Source of the DNA: Bacillota bacterium
Lineage (GTDB): Bacteria; Bacillota; UBA4882; UBA8346
Assembly: GCA_023429995.1 (NCBI GenBank)
Contig: JAEZCE010000032.1
Coordinates: forward strand, 1-64,000
Length of the DNA stretch: 64,000 bases
Reading direction: 5' to 3'
In this document: positions 17,655 through 26,082 of the stretch, piece after piece
Position numbering within the stretch: the first letter of the stretch is position 1
Layout of the letters: each line of letters begins with the position of its first letter
Notes under the pieces: model-generated
What the model was told of the DNA's origin: nothing
Databases searched by the model: none
The model's input: the letters and a program-made list of their open reading frames with translations, nothing else
Program-made: the position numbers and the translations under genes

Positions 17655-18781
17655 AACGAACTAGCTATTTCTTTTACCTATCCCTATGCCTCCTGTTACC
17701 TTTATTGGCGATTACCAATACCGCATTTGCCGAAATGGAACTGTCCGGCAAGTATATGACTTTACGGGATCTGCATGGAAAAGTAATTACAAGTACAGCT
17801 CATCAAATTGTTGTTGGCGATGAGTATTTGGATAGTCAAAACAATCTTTACCGGGTGGTTAAAGTCCGTGATAACTTGGCTACTGTGAAAATGGTTCGAA
17901 AAGAAAAATTAACGGCATCTACCATTAGTGAATTAAAAAATTTATGGAGTTATCTACTGAGTGGCGAATTTTTACGAGGAGAAACAAAAGCAAAAGGACC
18001 GATTGCAATCTATCATACCCACTCCGACGAATCCTACATTCCGGGGGATGGGACTTCCAGTAAGTTTGGACGTGGAGGAATTTTTCAAGTCGGTGATAGC
18101 TTAACCAATGCTTTTGAAAAAAGCGGTATCCCGGTTATTCATTCCAAGAACGCTCATGATCCCCATGATGCAATGGCTTATGATCGTTCTAGGCGGACTG
18201 CTGTGCAATTGCTGAAAAAACAACCAACAACATTACTGGATGTGCACCGGGATGCTGTACCGGCTCAAATGTACAGCGGTGTCGTTAATAACCAGGGTGT
18301 TACCAAAGTACAGCTTGTTGTGGGGCGCCAAAACCCCAATTTTCAAGCCAATAATGATTTTGCCAAACGGATTAAAGAAACCTGCGACCGGAAATATCCC
18401 GGTTTTATCAAAGGTATTTTCTATGGAAAAGGAAAATATAACCAGGATTTAGGGCCCCGTAGCATTTTGTTGGAGTTCGGAACCGATACCAATAGTAAAG
18501 TTGCCGCCGAAAGAGGCGCTCAAATCTTTGCGGCCGCATCAAAAGATGTATTATATGGAAACCGGGGCGCACGATTTATCAATCGCGGAAGCATGCGTAG
18601 TTTGTTTTGGGTTATTGCGGTCTTAATTGGTGGTACCGGGTTATTCTTTTTAATCAATCGCGGAGGCTTTAAAAATTTAGGTAAAGAATTTACGGGTGCT
18701 ATGGGCGAAGATGAAGAAAATGAAATCTCAAATTCTCAAAGCGAAGGAAAGAATGACGATCAATCCAATCCGGAAAGTTAA
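17651..18781 (+). CDS. SpoIIP-like peptidoglycan hydrolase
   Basis: 376 residues. An N-terminal signal or anchor (MKRTSYFFYLSLCLLLPLLA) is followed by the SpoIIP amidase/endopeptidase region: IAIYHTHSDESYIPGDG, LLDVHRDAVP, QLVVGRQNPNF and a closing SILLEFGTDTNSKVAAERGA. A second hydrophobic segment sits near residue 320 and the tail is acidic. SpoIIP removes stem peptides and cuts glycan during engulfment with SpoIID and SpoIIM in Bacillus. It is translationally coupled to the DUF1614 gene. Whether this is the main engulfment SpoIIP or a second copy cannot be told from the window. Confidence 0.82.
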   Translation: MKRTSYFFYLSLCLLLPLLAITNTAFAEMELSGKYMTLRDLHGKVITSTAHQIVVGDEYLDSQNNLYRVVKVRDNLATVKMVRKEKLTASTISELKNLWSYLLSGEFLRGETKAKGPIAIYHTHSDESYIPGDGTSSKFGRGGIFQVGDSLTNAFEKSGIPVIHSKNAHDPHDAMAYDRSRRTAVQLLKKQPTTLLDVHRDAVPAQMYSGVVNNQGVTKVQLVVGRQNPNFQANNDFAKRIKETCDRKYPGFIKGIFYGKGKYNQDLGPRSILLEFGTDTNSKVAAERGAQIFAAASKDVLYGNRGARFINRGSMRSLFWVIAVLIGGTGLFFLINRGGFKNLGKEFTGAMGEDEENEISNSQSEGKNDDQSNPES

Positions 18782-18786
18782 AATTT

Positions 18787-19239
18787 TTGAAAATCGTTTA
18801 TCATTGTTACGGAGGCGCCCACGCATCACCGACCGCAGCGGCAATTCATTTGGGAATTTTGAGGCATGATCGGTTACCGAAATGGAAAGATTTTAAAAGG
18901 ATCCCTTATTTCGACCAAATTACCAATGAGGAACACGGCAAACTTATCTTGATCGGAAAAGATCAGTGGGAAAATGACGTATTCATTCTTGGAAGAAGAA
19001 ACGCAGCCGAAATGGTCATCCGAATCATTCTCGAATTTATTCAATTAACAGGAGGGGATCCCTCAGAGTATCGGTTTGTGGATTGCGTACAACTTTTTAA
19101 TCCGCTGATGGTTACCGGGGGCTTTTCTTCCAGGGCCATGGGATGGGTCAACATCGGTAGGCCGATTGTTACTTTAGGAACCATTTTATCCTTTCCAATT
19201 TTAGCAGCAAAAGTAAAAAAAACTATTGCTCAATTATAG
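18787..19239 (+). CDS. DUF3189 family protein
   Basis: 150 residues beginning KIVYHCYGGAHASPTAAAIH, the DUF3189 signature, with later VDCVQLFNPLMVTGGFSSRA. The family is largely limited to endospore formers and has no known function. The compact alpha/beta pattern with a His/Cys/Gly-rich first loop suggests a small enzyme or nucleotide-binding fold, but nothing catalytic is proven. The start is TTG 18787 with a weak site, five bases after the spoIIP stop. Confidence 0.78.
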   Translation: MKIVYHCYGGAHASPTAAAIHLGILRHDRLPKWKDFKRIPYFDQITNEEHGKLILIGKDQWENDVFILGRRNAAEMVIRIILEFIQLTGGDPSEYRFVDCVQLFNPLMVTGGFSSRAMGWVNIGRPIVTLGTILSFPILAAKVKKTIAQL

Positions 19240-19246
19240 GTAATGA

Positions 19247-19708
19247 ATGGTGAAATTCTTTTATTATTGTAATCGGCAACCGTTTGCCGCAATGATTGCC
19301 GCTTCCATACATTTACGAAGGCTCCCCAAAGAAAGGATTCCAACTATCAGAGAAATCCTAAAAATGTCCAATGATGACCGATTAATATCCGGGGACTATG
19401 GAGTCCCTTATTTTATAGGGGAAAATAAAAATTCACAAGTCTATGTAATCAATTTTAATGCCGATGTTTCTCTTGCTTTGCAGACCATTGAAAATGTTTT
19501 ATCTCAAAGAGGCGTTGATTTTTCAAAATGGATTTTTTTGGGGGTCTTTGAGTCAAAAGGTATTCATAATATCATTTTTCGAATGGGGGAACGTCTTTCG
19601 AAAAAAAAGTCCACAAGGCGTCTGGGAAAGTATCTGGCAGCCATGGGTATCCGGAAAAATTATCAAAAAATAATCGAAATGGTTAATTCCCCCAAAGGAG
19701 TAGAATAA
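19247..19708 (+). CDS. second, divergent DUF3189-like protein
   Basis: 153 residues, a paralogue of the gene before it: VKFFYYCNRQPFAAMIAASI aligns with its first strand and helix, but the Gly-Gly and His of the first loop and the Gly/Ser/Arg block near the C-terminus are lost. This suggests a duplicated partner that no longer has the same active site. ATG 19247 or GTG 19250 may be the start. It lies seven bases after the first copy and two bases before the SpoVAE-like gene. Confidence 0.68.
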   Translation: MVKFFYYCNRQPFAAMIAASIHLRRLPKERIPTIREILKMSNDDRLISGDYGVPYFIGENKNSQVYVINFNADVSLALQTIENVLSQRGVDFSKWIFLGVFESKGIHNIIFRMGERLSKKKSTRRLGKYLAAMGIRKNYQKIIEMVNSPKGVE

Positions 19709-19710
19709 TT

Positions 19711-20289
19711 GTGGATAAAAGAAAAATTGTAGTGATTACGGACGGGGATCGTGTTGCTCAAAAAGTTGTCCAAAAGGTAGCTCGCAATGTAGGCGGGCGA
19801 TCCATTTCTTTTTCGGGAGGGAATCCAACAAATGCCCAAGGAAAAGAAATATTGGCAGCTATTAAAAAAGCTGCTTATGACCCCGTCTTGGTCATGGTAG
19901 ATGATTGCGGCTGTAAGGGCGAGGGAAAAGGAGAAACTATTCTTCGCACATTGGCTACCGATCCCGACCTGGAGATTTTAGGCGTGGTTGCGGTCGCCTC
20001 CAATACCGCCGGTGTTGATGGCGTGCCGATTACGGCTTCAATCACCCGGGAAGGTAATATCGTTAATGTACCGGTGGATAAGGACGGATGCCCGGAAGCG
20101 TCAGGGCATACCAAAGTTGAAGGCGATACAGTTGATGTTTTAAGTCAACTCAACATTCCAATAATTATTGGTGTTGGTGATTTGGGGAAAATGGATGATG
20201 CTGATTTGGTCGAAGATGGAGCAAAAATCACTACGCTGGCGGTCCAAGAAGTTTTGAAAAGAAGCAGTTTCCAAAATATCACAAGTTAA
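19711..20289 (+). CDS. stage V sporulation protein AE-like (SpoVAEA)
   Basis: 192 residues matching the soluble SpoVAE1 (SpoVAEa) family: IVVITDGDRVAQKVVQKVA, GRSISFSGGNPT, DPVLVMVDDCGCKGEGKGE and VVAVASNTAGVDGVPI. In Bacillus the spoVA operon moves dipicolinic acid into the spore; this soluble subunit has no settled role. No other spoVA gene is in the window. The start is GTG 19711 after AAAGGAG. This closes the DUF1614-SpoIIP-DUF3189 cluster. Confidence 0.8.
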   Translation: MDKRKIVVITDGDRVAQKVVQKVARNVGGRSISFSGGNPTNAQGKEILAAIKKAAYDPVLVMVDDCGCKGEGKGETILRTLATDPDLEILGVVAVASNTAGVDGVPITASITREGNIVNVPVDKDGCPEASGHTKVEGDTVDVLSQLNIPIIIGVGDLGKMDDADLVEDGAKITTLAVQEVLKRSSFQNITS

Positions 20290-20366
20290 AATTCTTATGG
20301 ACAAATAATCCGGTAATAAAAAACATAAAAAGAAGGAAAAGTTAAAAACGATTAGAAATATTGATT

Positions 20367-21314
20367 ATGATGGGAAAACAGTTGAAAATAGGGATTCCGA
20401 GAGCGTTATTATATTTCTGGTATGGCGGCATCTGGGAACAATTCTGGATTCAGGCGGGTTGCGAGGTAAAAACTTCTCCGCCAACCAATCCCAAAATCAT
20501 GAAAGCCGGTATTGATGTTTCAATTGAAGAATTATGTTTGCCGATTAAAATTTTTTTAGGCCATGTAATCGACTTAATTGACCAAGTCGATTGGGTCATG
20601 ATTCCCCATCTTCTTCAAGTGCAAAAAGACGCCTTCATTTGTCCTAAATTTATGGGGTTACCGGACATCATCACTCATGCAGTCCCGGAGTCCCGGGGGA
20701 AATTATTAATTGTCCGGATGGGAACCCGTAATTTAGATATCGTAAGCAGCCTTTGCCAATCGGCACAGCGTATAGGAATTGCACAGGGTAAACAACAAAA
20801 ACTTCGGAGAGACTGTTCTGACAAAATCTATCAACCGGCTTTAGAGATTATCCAAAAATTGCAATTTCAAGCCACAGGTTCCTCCGAATTGCACATTGGA
20901 TTACTTGGTCATCCTTATTGTCTTTACGATGCCTGTTTAAATTTGGATTTATTAAAAATTCTTGCCCAACAAAACGTAATGGTGTATACCCCTGAGATGA
21001 TGCCAAAGAAACTTCAAGGAATCGGCTCAGGTAAACTTTTAAAAAAACTTTTTTGGACTGTCGGGAAAGTACAATTTGACGCTTTAGATTGGCTTATAAA
21101 TGAAAATAGTACCCCGATGGATGGTTTTATTCATATCACTCCCTTTGCCTGTGGTCCGGAAGCCATCGTCAGTGATCTGATCGGGCGCCGGATTCAAAAA
21201 ATAAACAAACCTTTTTTGATCTTGAATTATGAAGAACAGAGCGGAGAAGCTGGTTTGATAACCCGGATAGAGGCCTTTGTTGACTTGATAAAACGCCAGC
21301 ATATTGCATGTTAA
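20367..21314 (+). CDS. activase-associated DUF2229/HgdB-like protein, first copy
   Basis: About 315 residues resembling the DUF2229 part of large 2-hydroxyacyl-CoA dehydratase activases. It has IGIPRALLYFWYGGIWEQFW, the cysteine-bearing EELCLPIKIFLGH, TPFACGPEAIVSDLI and a C-terminal EEQSGEAGLITRIEAF. Several cysteines could hold an iron-sulfur cluster. It is a paralogue of the next gene, sharing the EELC/EFAC, PFxCxPE and SGEAGxxTRxEAF blocks. The start is unclear (ATG 20367 or 20370, both with poor sites). It overlaps the next gene by seven bases. Confidence 0.72.
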   Translation: MMGKQLKIGIPRALLYFWYGGIWEQFWIQAGCEVKTSPPTNPKIMKAGIDVSIEELCLPIKIFLGHVIDLIDQVDWVMIPHLLQVQKDAFICPKFMGLPDIITHAVPESRGKLLIVRMGTRNLDIVSSLCQSAQRIGIAQGKQQKLRRDCSDKIYQPALEIIQKLQFQATGSSELHIGLLGHPYCLYDACLNLDLLKILAQQNVMVYTPEMMPKKLQGIGSGKLLKKLFWTVGKVQFDALDWLINENSTPMDGFIHITPFACGPEAIVSDLIGRRIQKINKPFLILNYEEQSGEAGLITRIEAFVDLIKRQHIAC

Positions 21315-22405
21315 AAGTTACTTTTCCCCATATTGGCAATTCTTATATTCCGTTCCGGACTTTACTGTCAGAGTTAGGTCTGGAACCTATTATTCCTCCG
21401 CCGATAACGCCCCGTACCATTGAACTTGGGACTCAATTGGCGCCTGAATTTGCTTGTTTTCCTTTAAAAATTAATCTTGGTAATTATGTTGAAGCGATCG
21501 AAGCGGGAGCAGAGTTGATATTGATGGCGGGAGGTATAGGGCCATGCCGTTTCGGCTATTATGGTGAGCAACAACGGGAAATTTTGCAGGATGCCGGTTA
21601 TTGTATTGATTTTTTAGTTTTGGAAGCGCCGAAAACTCATCCAATGGAGTTATGGAATAAGATTAAGCATTTTATCCCCAAGCATCGTTTAACCGATTTA
21701 AGCAAAGCGATTTATTGGGCTTGGTTAAAAGCAGCCGCCCTTGATCGTTTCGATCGAATAGCCAACCAAGTTCGGGCTAAGGAAAAGTGCTCAGGAAGCG
21801 TAACTGAACTTCAAAAAAAGTTTTATCATCATCTGGATCAAATTGATTTAGCAAGGGACATTAAAGCTACTTCTGAAGAATATTTCGAAGAGTTACAATC
21901 CCTTCCTGTAGACGCTGACTCCGTTCCTTTAAAAATTGTTTTGTTAGGGGAAATATATATGGTACTTGAACCAAACGCTAATTTTGAGATGGAACGTATC
22001 CTTGGAGAAATGGGCGTCCTGGTTGAAAGAACGATTTATTTTACTGACTGGATTCGGGATCATTTAATTTATAGTATTATCCATCCCCGTTGGAACCAAA
22101 ATTTAAAATTAATGGCTCGTCCATATTTAGGTAATTTCGTAGGCGGACACGGGCTTGAAACCGTTGCCCTAACGGTTAATGCGGGAATAAACCGTTATGA
22201 CGGGGTTATCGAATTAGCTCCCTTTACCTGCATGCCGGAGATTATTGCAATGCAAGTACTGCCTTCCATCTCTCGAGAACTGAATATTCCTGTCCTCAAT
22301 ATCATTATCGATGAGCATTCGGGGGAAGCTGGCGTGCTTACAAGACTGGAGGCTTTTATCGATATGCTACAATATCATCATAAAAAAACGCGGGCGCGCG
22401 GGTGA
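21308..22405 (+). CDS. activase-associated DUF2229/HgdB-like protein, second copy
   Basis: 365 residues, related to the gene before it and to the HgdB/DUF2229 part of large activases. Motifs include APEFACFPLKINLGNYVEA, GGIGPCRFGYYGE, APFTCMPEIIAMQVLP and DEHSGEAGVLTRLEAFIDML. The conserved cysteines suggest iron-sulfur binding, as in double-cubane-cluster or dehydratase subunits, but no acyl-CoA dehydratase alpha/beta pair is nearby. Its stop overlaps the next open frame, so the three proteins are probably made together. Confidence 0.72.
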   Translation: MLKVTFPHIGNSYIPFRTLLSELGLEPIIPPPITPRTIELGTQLAPEFACFPLKINLGNYVEAIEAGAELILMAGGIGPCRFGYYGEQQREILQDAGYCIDFLVLEAPKTHPMELWNKIKHFIPKHRLTDLSKAIYWAWLKAAALDRFDRIANQVRAKEKCSGSVTELQKKFYHHLDQIDLARDIKATSEEYFEELQSLPVDADSVPLKIVLLGEIYMVLEPNANFEMERILGEMGVLVERTIYFTDWIRDHLIYSIIHPRWNQNLKLMARPYLGNFVGGHGLETVALTVNAGINRYDGVIELAPFTCMPEIIAMQVLPSISRELNIPVLNIIIDEHSGEAGVLTRLEAFIDMLQYHHKKTRARG

Positions 22406-22419
22406 CGGAGGGGAAAATC

Positions 22420-23412
22420 TTGAAGCTATATCTCGGAATTGATGTCGGTTCTGTCAGTACTAATTTAGTTCTGATTAATAGTCAGGGAAATTTAATCAAA
22501 AAATTATATTTGCGTTCCCAGGGCAACCCCGTTGCATCCGCGCAGCAAGGATTGGTAGAACTCATTAAGGATAGTCAAGAAATTGAAATAGCCGCCTTAG
22601 GAACAACTGGTTCCGGACGGCAGTTAATCGGTAAATTGTTAGGCGCCGATTTAATTAAAAATGAAATAACCTGTCATGCCGTTGCCTGCCTCGATTTAAT
22701 TCCTGCTGTACAAACTATTATTGAAATTGGCGGACAAGATTCTAAATTAATCTTAATCCGTGACGGCATTATAAAAGACTTTGCGATGAATACTGTTTGT
22801 GCGGCGGGAACAGGATCATTTCTCGATCAACAAGCAGCCCGTTTGAATATTGATATTCATGAATTTGGAAAAAGGGCGGCTTTAGGCAAGCATCCGGTTC
22901 GGATAGCTGGAAGATGCGCTGTATTTGCAGAGTCCGACATGATTCACAAACAACAAATGGGACATCCCCTGGAAGATATTTTAGCCGGTTTATGTAAAGC
23001 TCTGGCACGTAATTTTTTGGGTAATCTTGGAAAGGGCAAGGAATTGAAACCTCCCATTATATTTCAAGGGGGGGTAGCTGCCAATTTAGGTATCCGGAAA
23101 GCATTTGAAGAAATATTAGGGTATCCTTTAATCATCCCCGAACACTATGATGTGATGGGAGCATTGGGTGCTGCCATCCTTGCTAAAGAAGAAATTATAG
23201 CCCAAAAAAGGCCGACTCATTTTAAAGGGTTGGAAATCATCCATAGCCCAATTACCACGGAAAGCTTTGATTGTAATGGGTGTTCCAATCAATGTGAAGT
23301 AGTCGAATTGAAACAGGATGACATATGCCTTGCTTGTCTTGGCGATAAATGCGGTAAATGGAGTAACCGAATCTCTGATAAAAGTTTTGAACCTTCAATA
23401 CAGGCAGGTTGA
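22420..23412 (+). CDS. acyl-CoA dehydratase activase-type ATPase (archerase)
   Basis: 330 residues of the BcrAD/BadF/HgdC ASKHA ATPase family. The N-terminal YLGIDVGSVSTNLVLI phosphate loop, an EIGGQDSKLI segment and two cysteines, C127 (CAAGTGSFLDQ) and C166 (GRCAVFAES), match the pair that bridges the [4Fe-4S] cluster between HgdC subunits, even in numbering. After residue 280 comes an additional cysteine-rich tail (CNGCSNQCEVVEL, CLACLGDKCG) as found inside the long fused activases. It should drive a low-potential electron into a partner protein using ATP. TTG 22420 is preferred over GTG 22402 because GGAGGGG sits six bases upstream. Confidence 0.85.
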   Translation: MKLYLGIDVGSVSTNLVLINSQGNLIKKLYLRSQGNPVASAQQGLVELIKDSQEIEIAALGTTGSGRQLIGKLLGADLIKNEITCHAVACLDLIPAVQTIIEIGGQDSKLILIRDGIIKDFAMNTVCAAGTGSFLDQQAARLNIDIHEFGKRAALGKHPVRIAGRCAVFAESDMIHKQQMGHPLEDILAGLCKALARNFLGNLGKGKELKPPIIFQGGVAANLGIRKAFEEILGYPLIIPEHYDVMGALGAAILAKEEIIAQKRPTHFKGLEIIHSPITTESFDCNGCSNQCEVVELKQDDICLACLGDKCGKWSNRISDKSFEPSIQAG

Positions 23413-23423
23413 AAGGATATAAT

Positions 23424-23942
23424 TTGATTTCTGAATTAGCGATTCCCAATCTTTTAGCAAACGATTTGAAAATTCTCTTTATCGGCATCAATCCCGGCTT
23501 AAGGAGCGCTGCCATTCAACATCATTTTGCAGGGCATTCCAACTGTTTTTGGAAATTATTGGCCGATTCCGGGATTACTCCGAAACGTCTTCAGCCGGAA
23601 GCCGATAACCTCCTTCTGAATTATGGTTATGGGGTTACCAATATCGTTCCCCGGACTACAGCCACTGCGGCTGAGTTAACCCGGGAAGAATTTCTGTCCG
23701 GCTCACAACGGTTGATGGAATTATTACAAGAATACCAACCCCGGATTGCAGCTTTTTTAGGAAAAGATACCTACCGTTATATGGTTCGGGGAAATACTTT
23801 CAATTGGGGTTTACAACAACAAAACATCATCCACCCGGTCATTGATTTCGTCTTGCCTAACCCCAGCGGATTAAACCGCATGCCTTACCAGGTTCAGTTA
23901 CAATGGTATTGTCAACTAAAGATAAAATTGGATTCTTTGTAA
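23424..23942 (+). CDS. mug: mismatch-specific G/U(T) DNA glycosylase
   Basis: 172 residues of the MUG branch of the uracil-DNA glycosylase superfamily, with the GINPGLRSA motif I (Asn in the pocket) and NPSGLNRMP motif II. It removes uracil or thymine opposite guanine. The start TTG 23424 lies five bases after AAAGGA; an earlier TTG (23409) overlaps the activase stop. Association with the activase genes is probably only positional. Confidence 0.85.
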   Translation: MISELAIPNLLANDLKILFIGINPGLRSAAIQHHFAGHSNCFWKLLADSGITPKRLQPEADNLLLNYGYGVTNIVPRTTATAAELTREEFLSGSQRLMELLQEYQPRIAAFLGKDTYRYMVRGNTFNWGLQQQNIIHPVIDFVLPNPSGLNRMPYQVQLQWYCQLKIKLDSL

Positions 23943-24023
23943 ACTTACTTGACTTCAATGAATACTTTCTTCCTTTTTACGGGATAATATGGAAGCAACC
24001 TATTGGAAATGAGGGATGAGAGA

Positions 24024-24212
24024 GTGGAAGTAAAAGTAGATCAAGATTTATGTATAAGTTGCGGGCTTTGTGTTTCCAGTTGCCCTGAGATTTTTACCTG
24101 GAACGACGATGAAAAAGCCGAAGCCTCAAACGAACCGGTTGAGGAAGATTTAGAGCAATGTGTCCAAGAAGCAGCCGACGGTTGTCCCACTGATGCGATT
24201 GAAACCGGTTAA
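24024..24212 (+). CDS. single-cluster [4Fe-4S] ferredoxin
   Basis: 62 residues: C10, C13, C16 and C54 should hold one [4Fe-4S] cluster, while C20 and C46 sit where a disulfide occurs in Thermotoga-type ferredoxins. The protein is acidic, as expected of a soluble electron carrier. GTG 24024 is chosen because GAGGG lies eight bases upstream; TTG/ATG at 24003/24009 would add residues without a site. It could serve the hydrogenase, the activase or both, but nothing in the sequence decides this. Confidence 0.88.
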   Translation: MEVKVDQDLCISCGLCVSSCPEIFTWNDDEKAEASNEPVEEDLEQCVQEAADGCPTDAIETG

Positions 24213-24320
24213 TAGTAAATTTTCCGGTTCAACTCTTTGTTGTGATTGGTTTTACTTAGTTGGCGTTCTAGTCAAACTTCCTCTCCCATATAAATAGTCT
24301 AAAGGGAGGGGGAGGATTTG

Positions 24321-25112
24321 ATGATAGAAAACAAGGATCTCTATTCCTTTGAACAAGAAACAGACTCTCCGGAACAAGCTCCAGAATCAGACTCTCTTGA
24401 TGATTCCAACTTCAAATTATTTTCAACGATTCTTTATCAAACCATTATTGCCTTTACTTGTCTCATTTTGTTATTAACCCTTTCCCATAGCAATTATCAA
24501 TGGTTGCGATGGGCAAGAGATAAAATACATACCGCAATTAACGCTTCATCCGAGAATACCTTCGGTAGAATTGCCAATTCAAGGCCGTGGAAAAGTTTAC
24601 TTGCCAGTACCGGCAATTTAGTTCGTCTGGAAGAGATTACCAAAAATCAATTTTCTATGGAGAATCCGGCTGATACTTCGGATATCGCCGTCTCTACCGG
24701 GAAAAAACAAACCAGGCAAATCTTTCAGAATTCTGTATGGCCAGTTCAAGGCAATATTGTTAAGGGTTATGGATGGCGTTATGACGAGATTCATCAAACT
24801 AAAAAATTTCACCCGGGAATCGAAATTAGCGCGCAGCCAGGGTCTACAGTGCTGGCAGTGGCTGATGGGATCATCAGTGAAGTCAGGCACCAGCCCGGAG
24901 AGGGATGGCAAATTGCAATTAACCATAGTGAGAGATGGAGTTCCAGCTATTTTTATTTAGGACCGGTTCAAGTTAAAGTGGGTCAAAGAGTGAATGCCGG
25001 TGATACAATCGCTCAAATTAACCGTCCTGATCAAGATCAGGGGCCTATTTTACTGTTGGAAATTAAGGAATACGCTCAATCGGTCGATCCATTATCCTTA
25101 TTAACTAGCTAA
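24321..25112 (+). CDS. spoIVFA: SpoIVFA-like membrane protein with degenerate M23 domain
   Basis: 263 residues: an acidic N-terminal tail, one membrane segment at about 35-55, a linker and a C-terminal LytM/M23-like domain (VWPVQGNIVKGYGWR, FHPGIEISAQPGSTVLAVADG). The metal-binding set is damaged: the usual HxxxD is HPGIE and the C-terminal HxH is replaced by tyrosines, as in SpoIVFA, which is not a peptidase but anchors and restrains SpoIVFB at the outer forespore membrane. ATG 24321 follows GGAGG. It lies four bases before an M50 protease gene, the same pair as in Bacillus. Confidence 0.82.
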   Translation: MIENKDLYSFEQETDSPEQAPESDSLDDSNFKLFSTILYQTIIAFTCLILLLTLSHSNYQWLRWARDKIHTAINASSENTFGRIANSRPWKSLLASTGNLVRLEEITKNQFSMENPADTSDIAVSTGKKQTRQIFQNSVWPVQGNIVKGYGWRYDEIHQTKKFHPGIEISAQPGSTVLAVADGIISEVRHQPGEGWQIAINHSERWSSSYFYLGPVQVKVGQRVNAGDTIAQINRPDQDQGPILLLEIKEYAQSVDPLSLLTS

Positions 25113-25115
25113 TCA

Positions 25116-26030
25116 ATGCATCATTTTCATTGGAGGACAGGAATCTCCTTTTTATTGCTTTGCGTTTTCTTTATTGCCTTAAGTCTTGCGAAAGGGAATG
25201 TTCATTATATATTCCTTAATTTCGTTGCGCTCTTAATCCATGAATTTACTCATATGGTATGTTGTGAACTTTTGGGTTATCCCGTTCAAGAACTGGCTTT
25301 AAGTCCCTTAGGCGGCTCCCTGAAAATCGATCCTTCCTTCGTTCTTAATTCCCAAGCCGAGTGCCTGATCGCTTTAGCCGGCCCAATGGCAAATCTATTA
25401 ATGGCAGGTGGCGCCGTTTATCTTGGCCTTCTTGGGTTTCACAATCAATTTCTAACGGATTGGCTCCAAATTAACATATTAATAGGATTTATTAATTTAA
25501 TACCCGCTCAACCTCTTGATGGGGGAAGAATTCTCCATGCTTTGCTTAATAAACATATGGGTTTAAAAAATTCCCACCGTATTGTGAAGATAATAACGAT
25601 TATAATTGACTTGCTTTTTATTATATTTGGTTTTAGCCGTTTATTCAAAGGCCAAACAGGGATATTATATATAGTGATTGGGACTTTTTTGCTAGTTCAG
25701 TTAGTTTATTTTAAAATGCCTTCATTTAATTTGGTCATTAAAACCATGCAACACAAAAAAAAACATTTGGCATCAAAGGGGTTTTTGCAGATCCGACCTA
25801 TCTTCGTTGAATCCGATAGTCTGGTGAGGTTACCTTTACAATACTATGGCATCAATGAATATTTGCTTTTTTTTAGTTTGGATTCTAGTAAAAACCGGAT
25901 CAATATGATAAGTGAGGAAATGGCCTGGAATTCCTTGTTAAATCAAGGGTATGACGTGACTTTTAATATGATCAACAAAAATGCGCCGTCTAATACATAT
26001 TGCAGAATAGTTTCAGATGAGATAGAATAA
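25116..26030 (+). CDS. spoIVFB: SpoIVFB-like M50 intramembrane metalloprotease
   Basis: 304 residues with several membrane segments. HEFTH (H42, E43, H46) is the zinc motif and QPLDGGRIL supplies the third ligand, an aspartate. A CBS-like C-terminal region of about 100 residues follows (QIRPIFVESDSLVRLPL), as in SpoIVFB. In Bacillus SpoIVFB cuts pro-sigma-K in the mother cell. The neighbour spoIVFA and the later order of genes strongly support this call. There is no clear ribosome site, so translation is probably coupled to spoIVFA. Confidence 0.9.
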   Translation: MHHFHWRTGISFLLLCVFFIALSLAKGNVHYIFLNFVALLIHEFTHMVCCELLGYPVQELALSPLGGSLKIDPSFVLNSQAECLIALAGPMANLLMAGGAVYLGLLGFHNQFLTDWLQINILIGFINLIPAQPLDGGRILHALLNKHMGLKNSHRIVKIITIIIDLLFIIFGFSRLFKGQTGILYIVIGTFLLVQLVYFKMPSFNLVIKTMQHKKKHLASKGFLQIRPIFVESDSLVRLPLQYYGINEYLLFFSLDSSKNRINMISEEMAWNSLLNQGYDVTFNMINKNAPSNTYCRIVSDEIE

Positions 26031-26082
26031 TCCTACACTTTCATTTAGGAAACTACGCGCGATCGCGTTTGGAGGAATCGGC

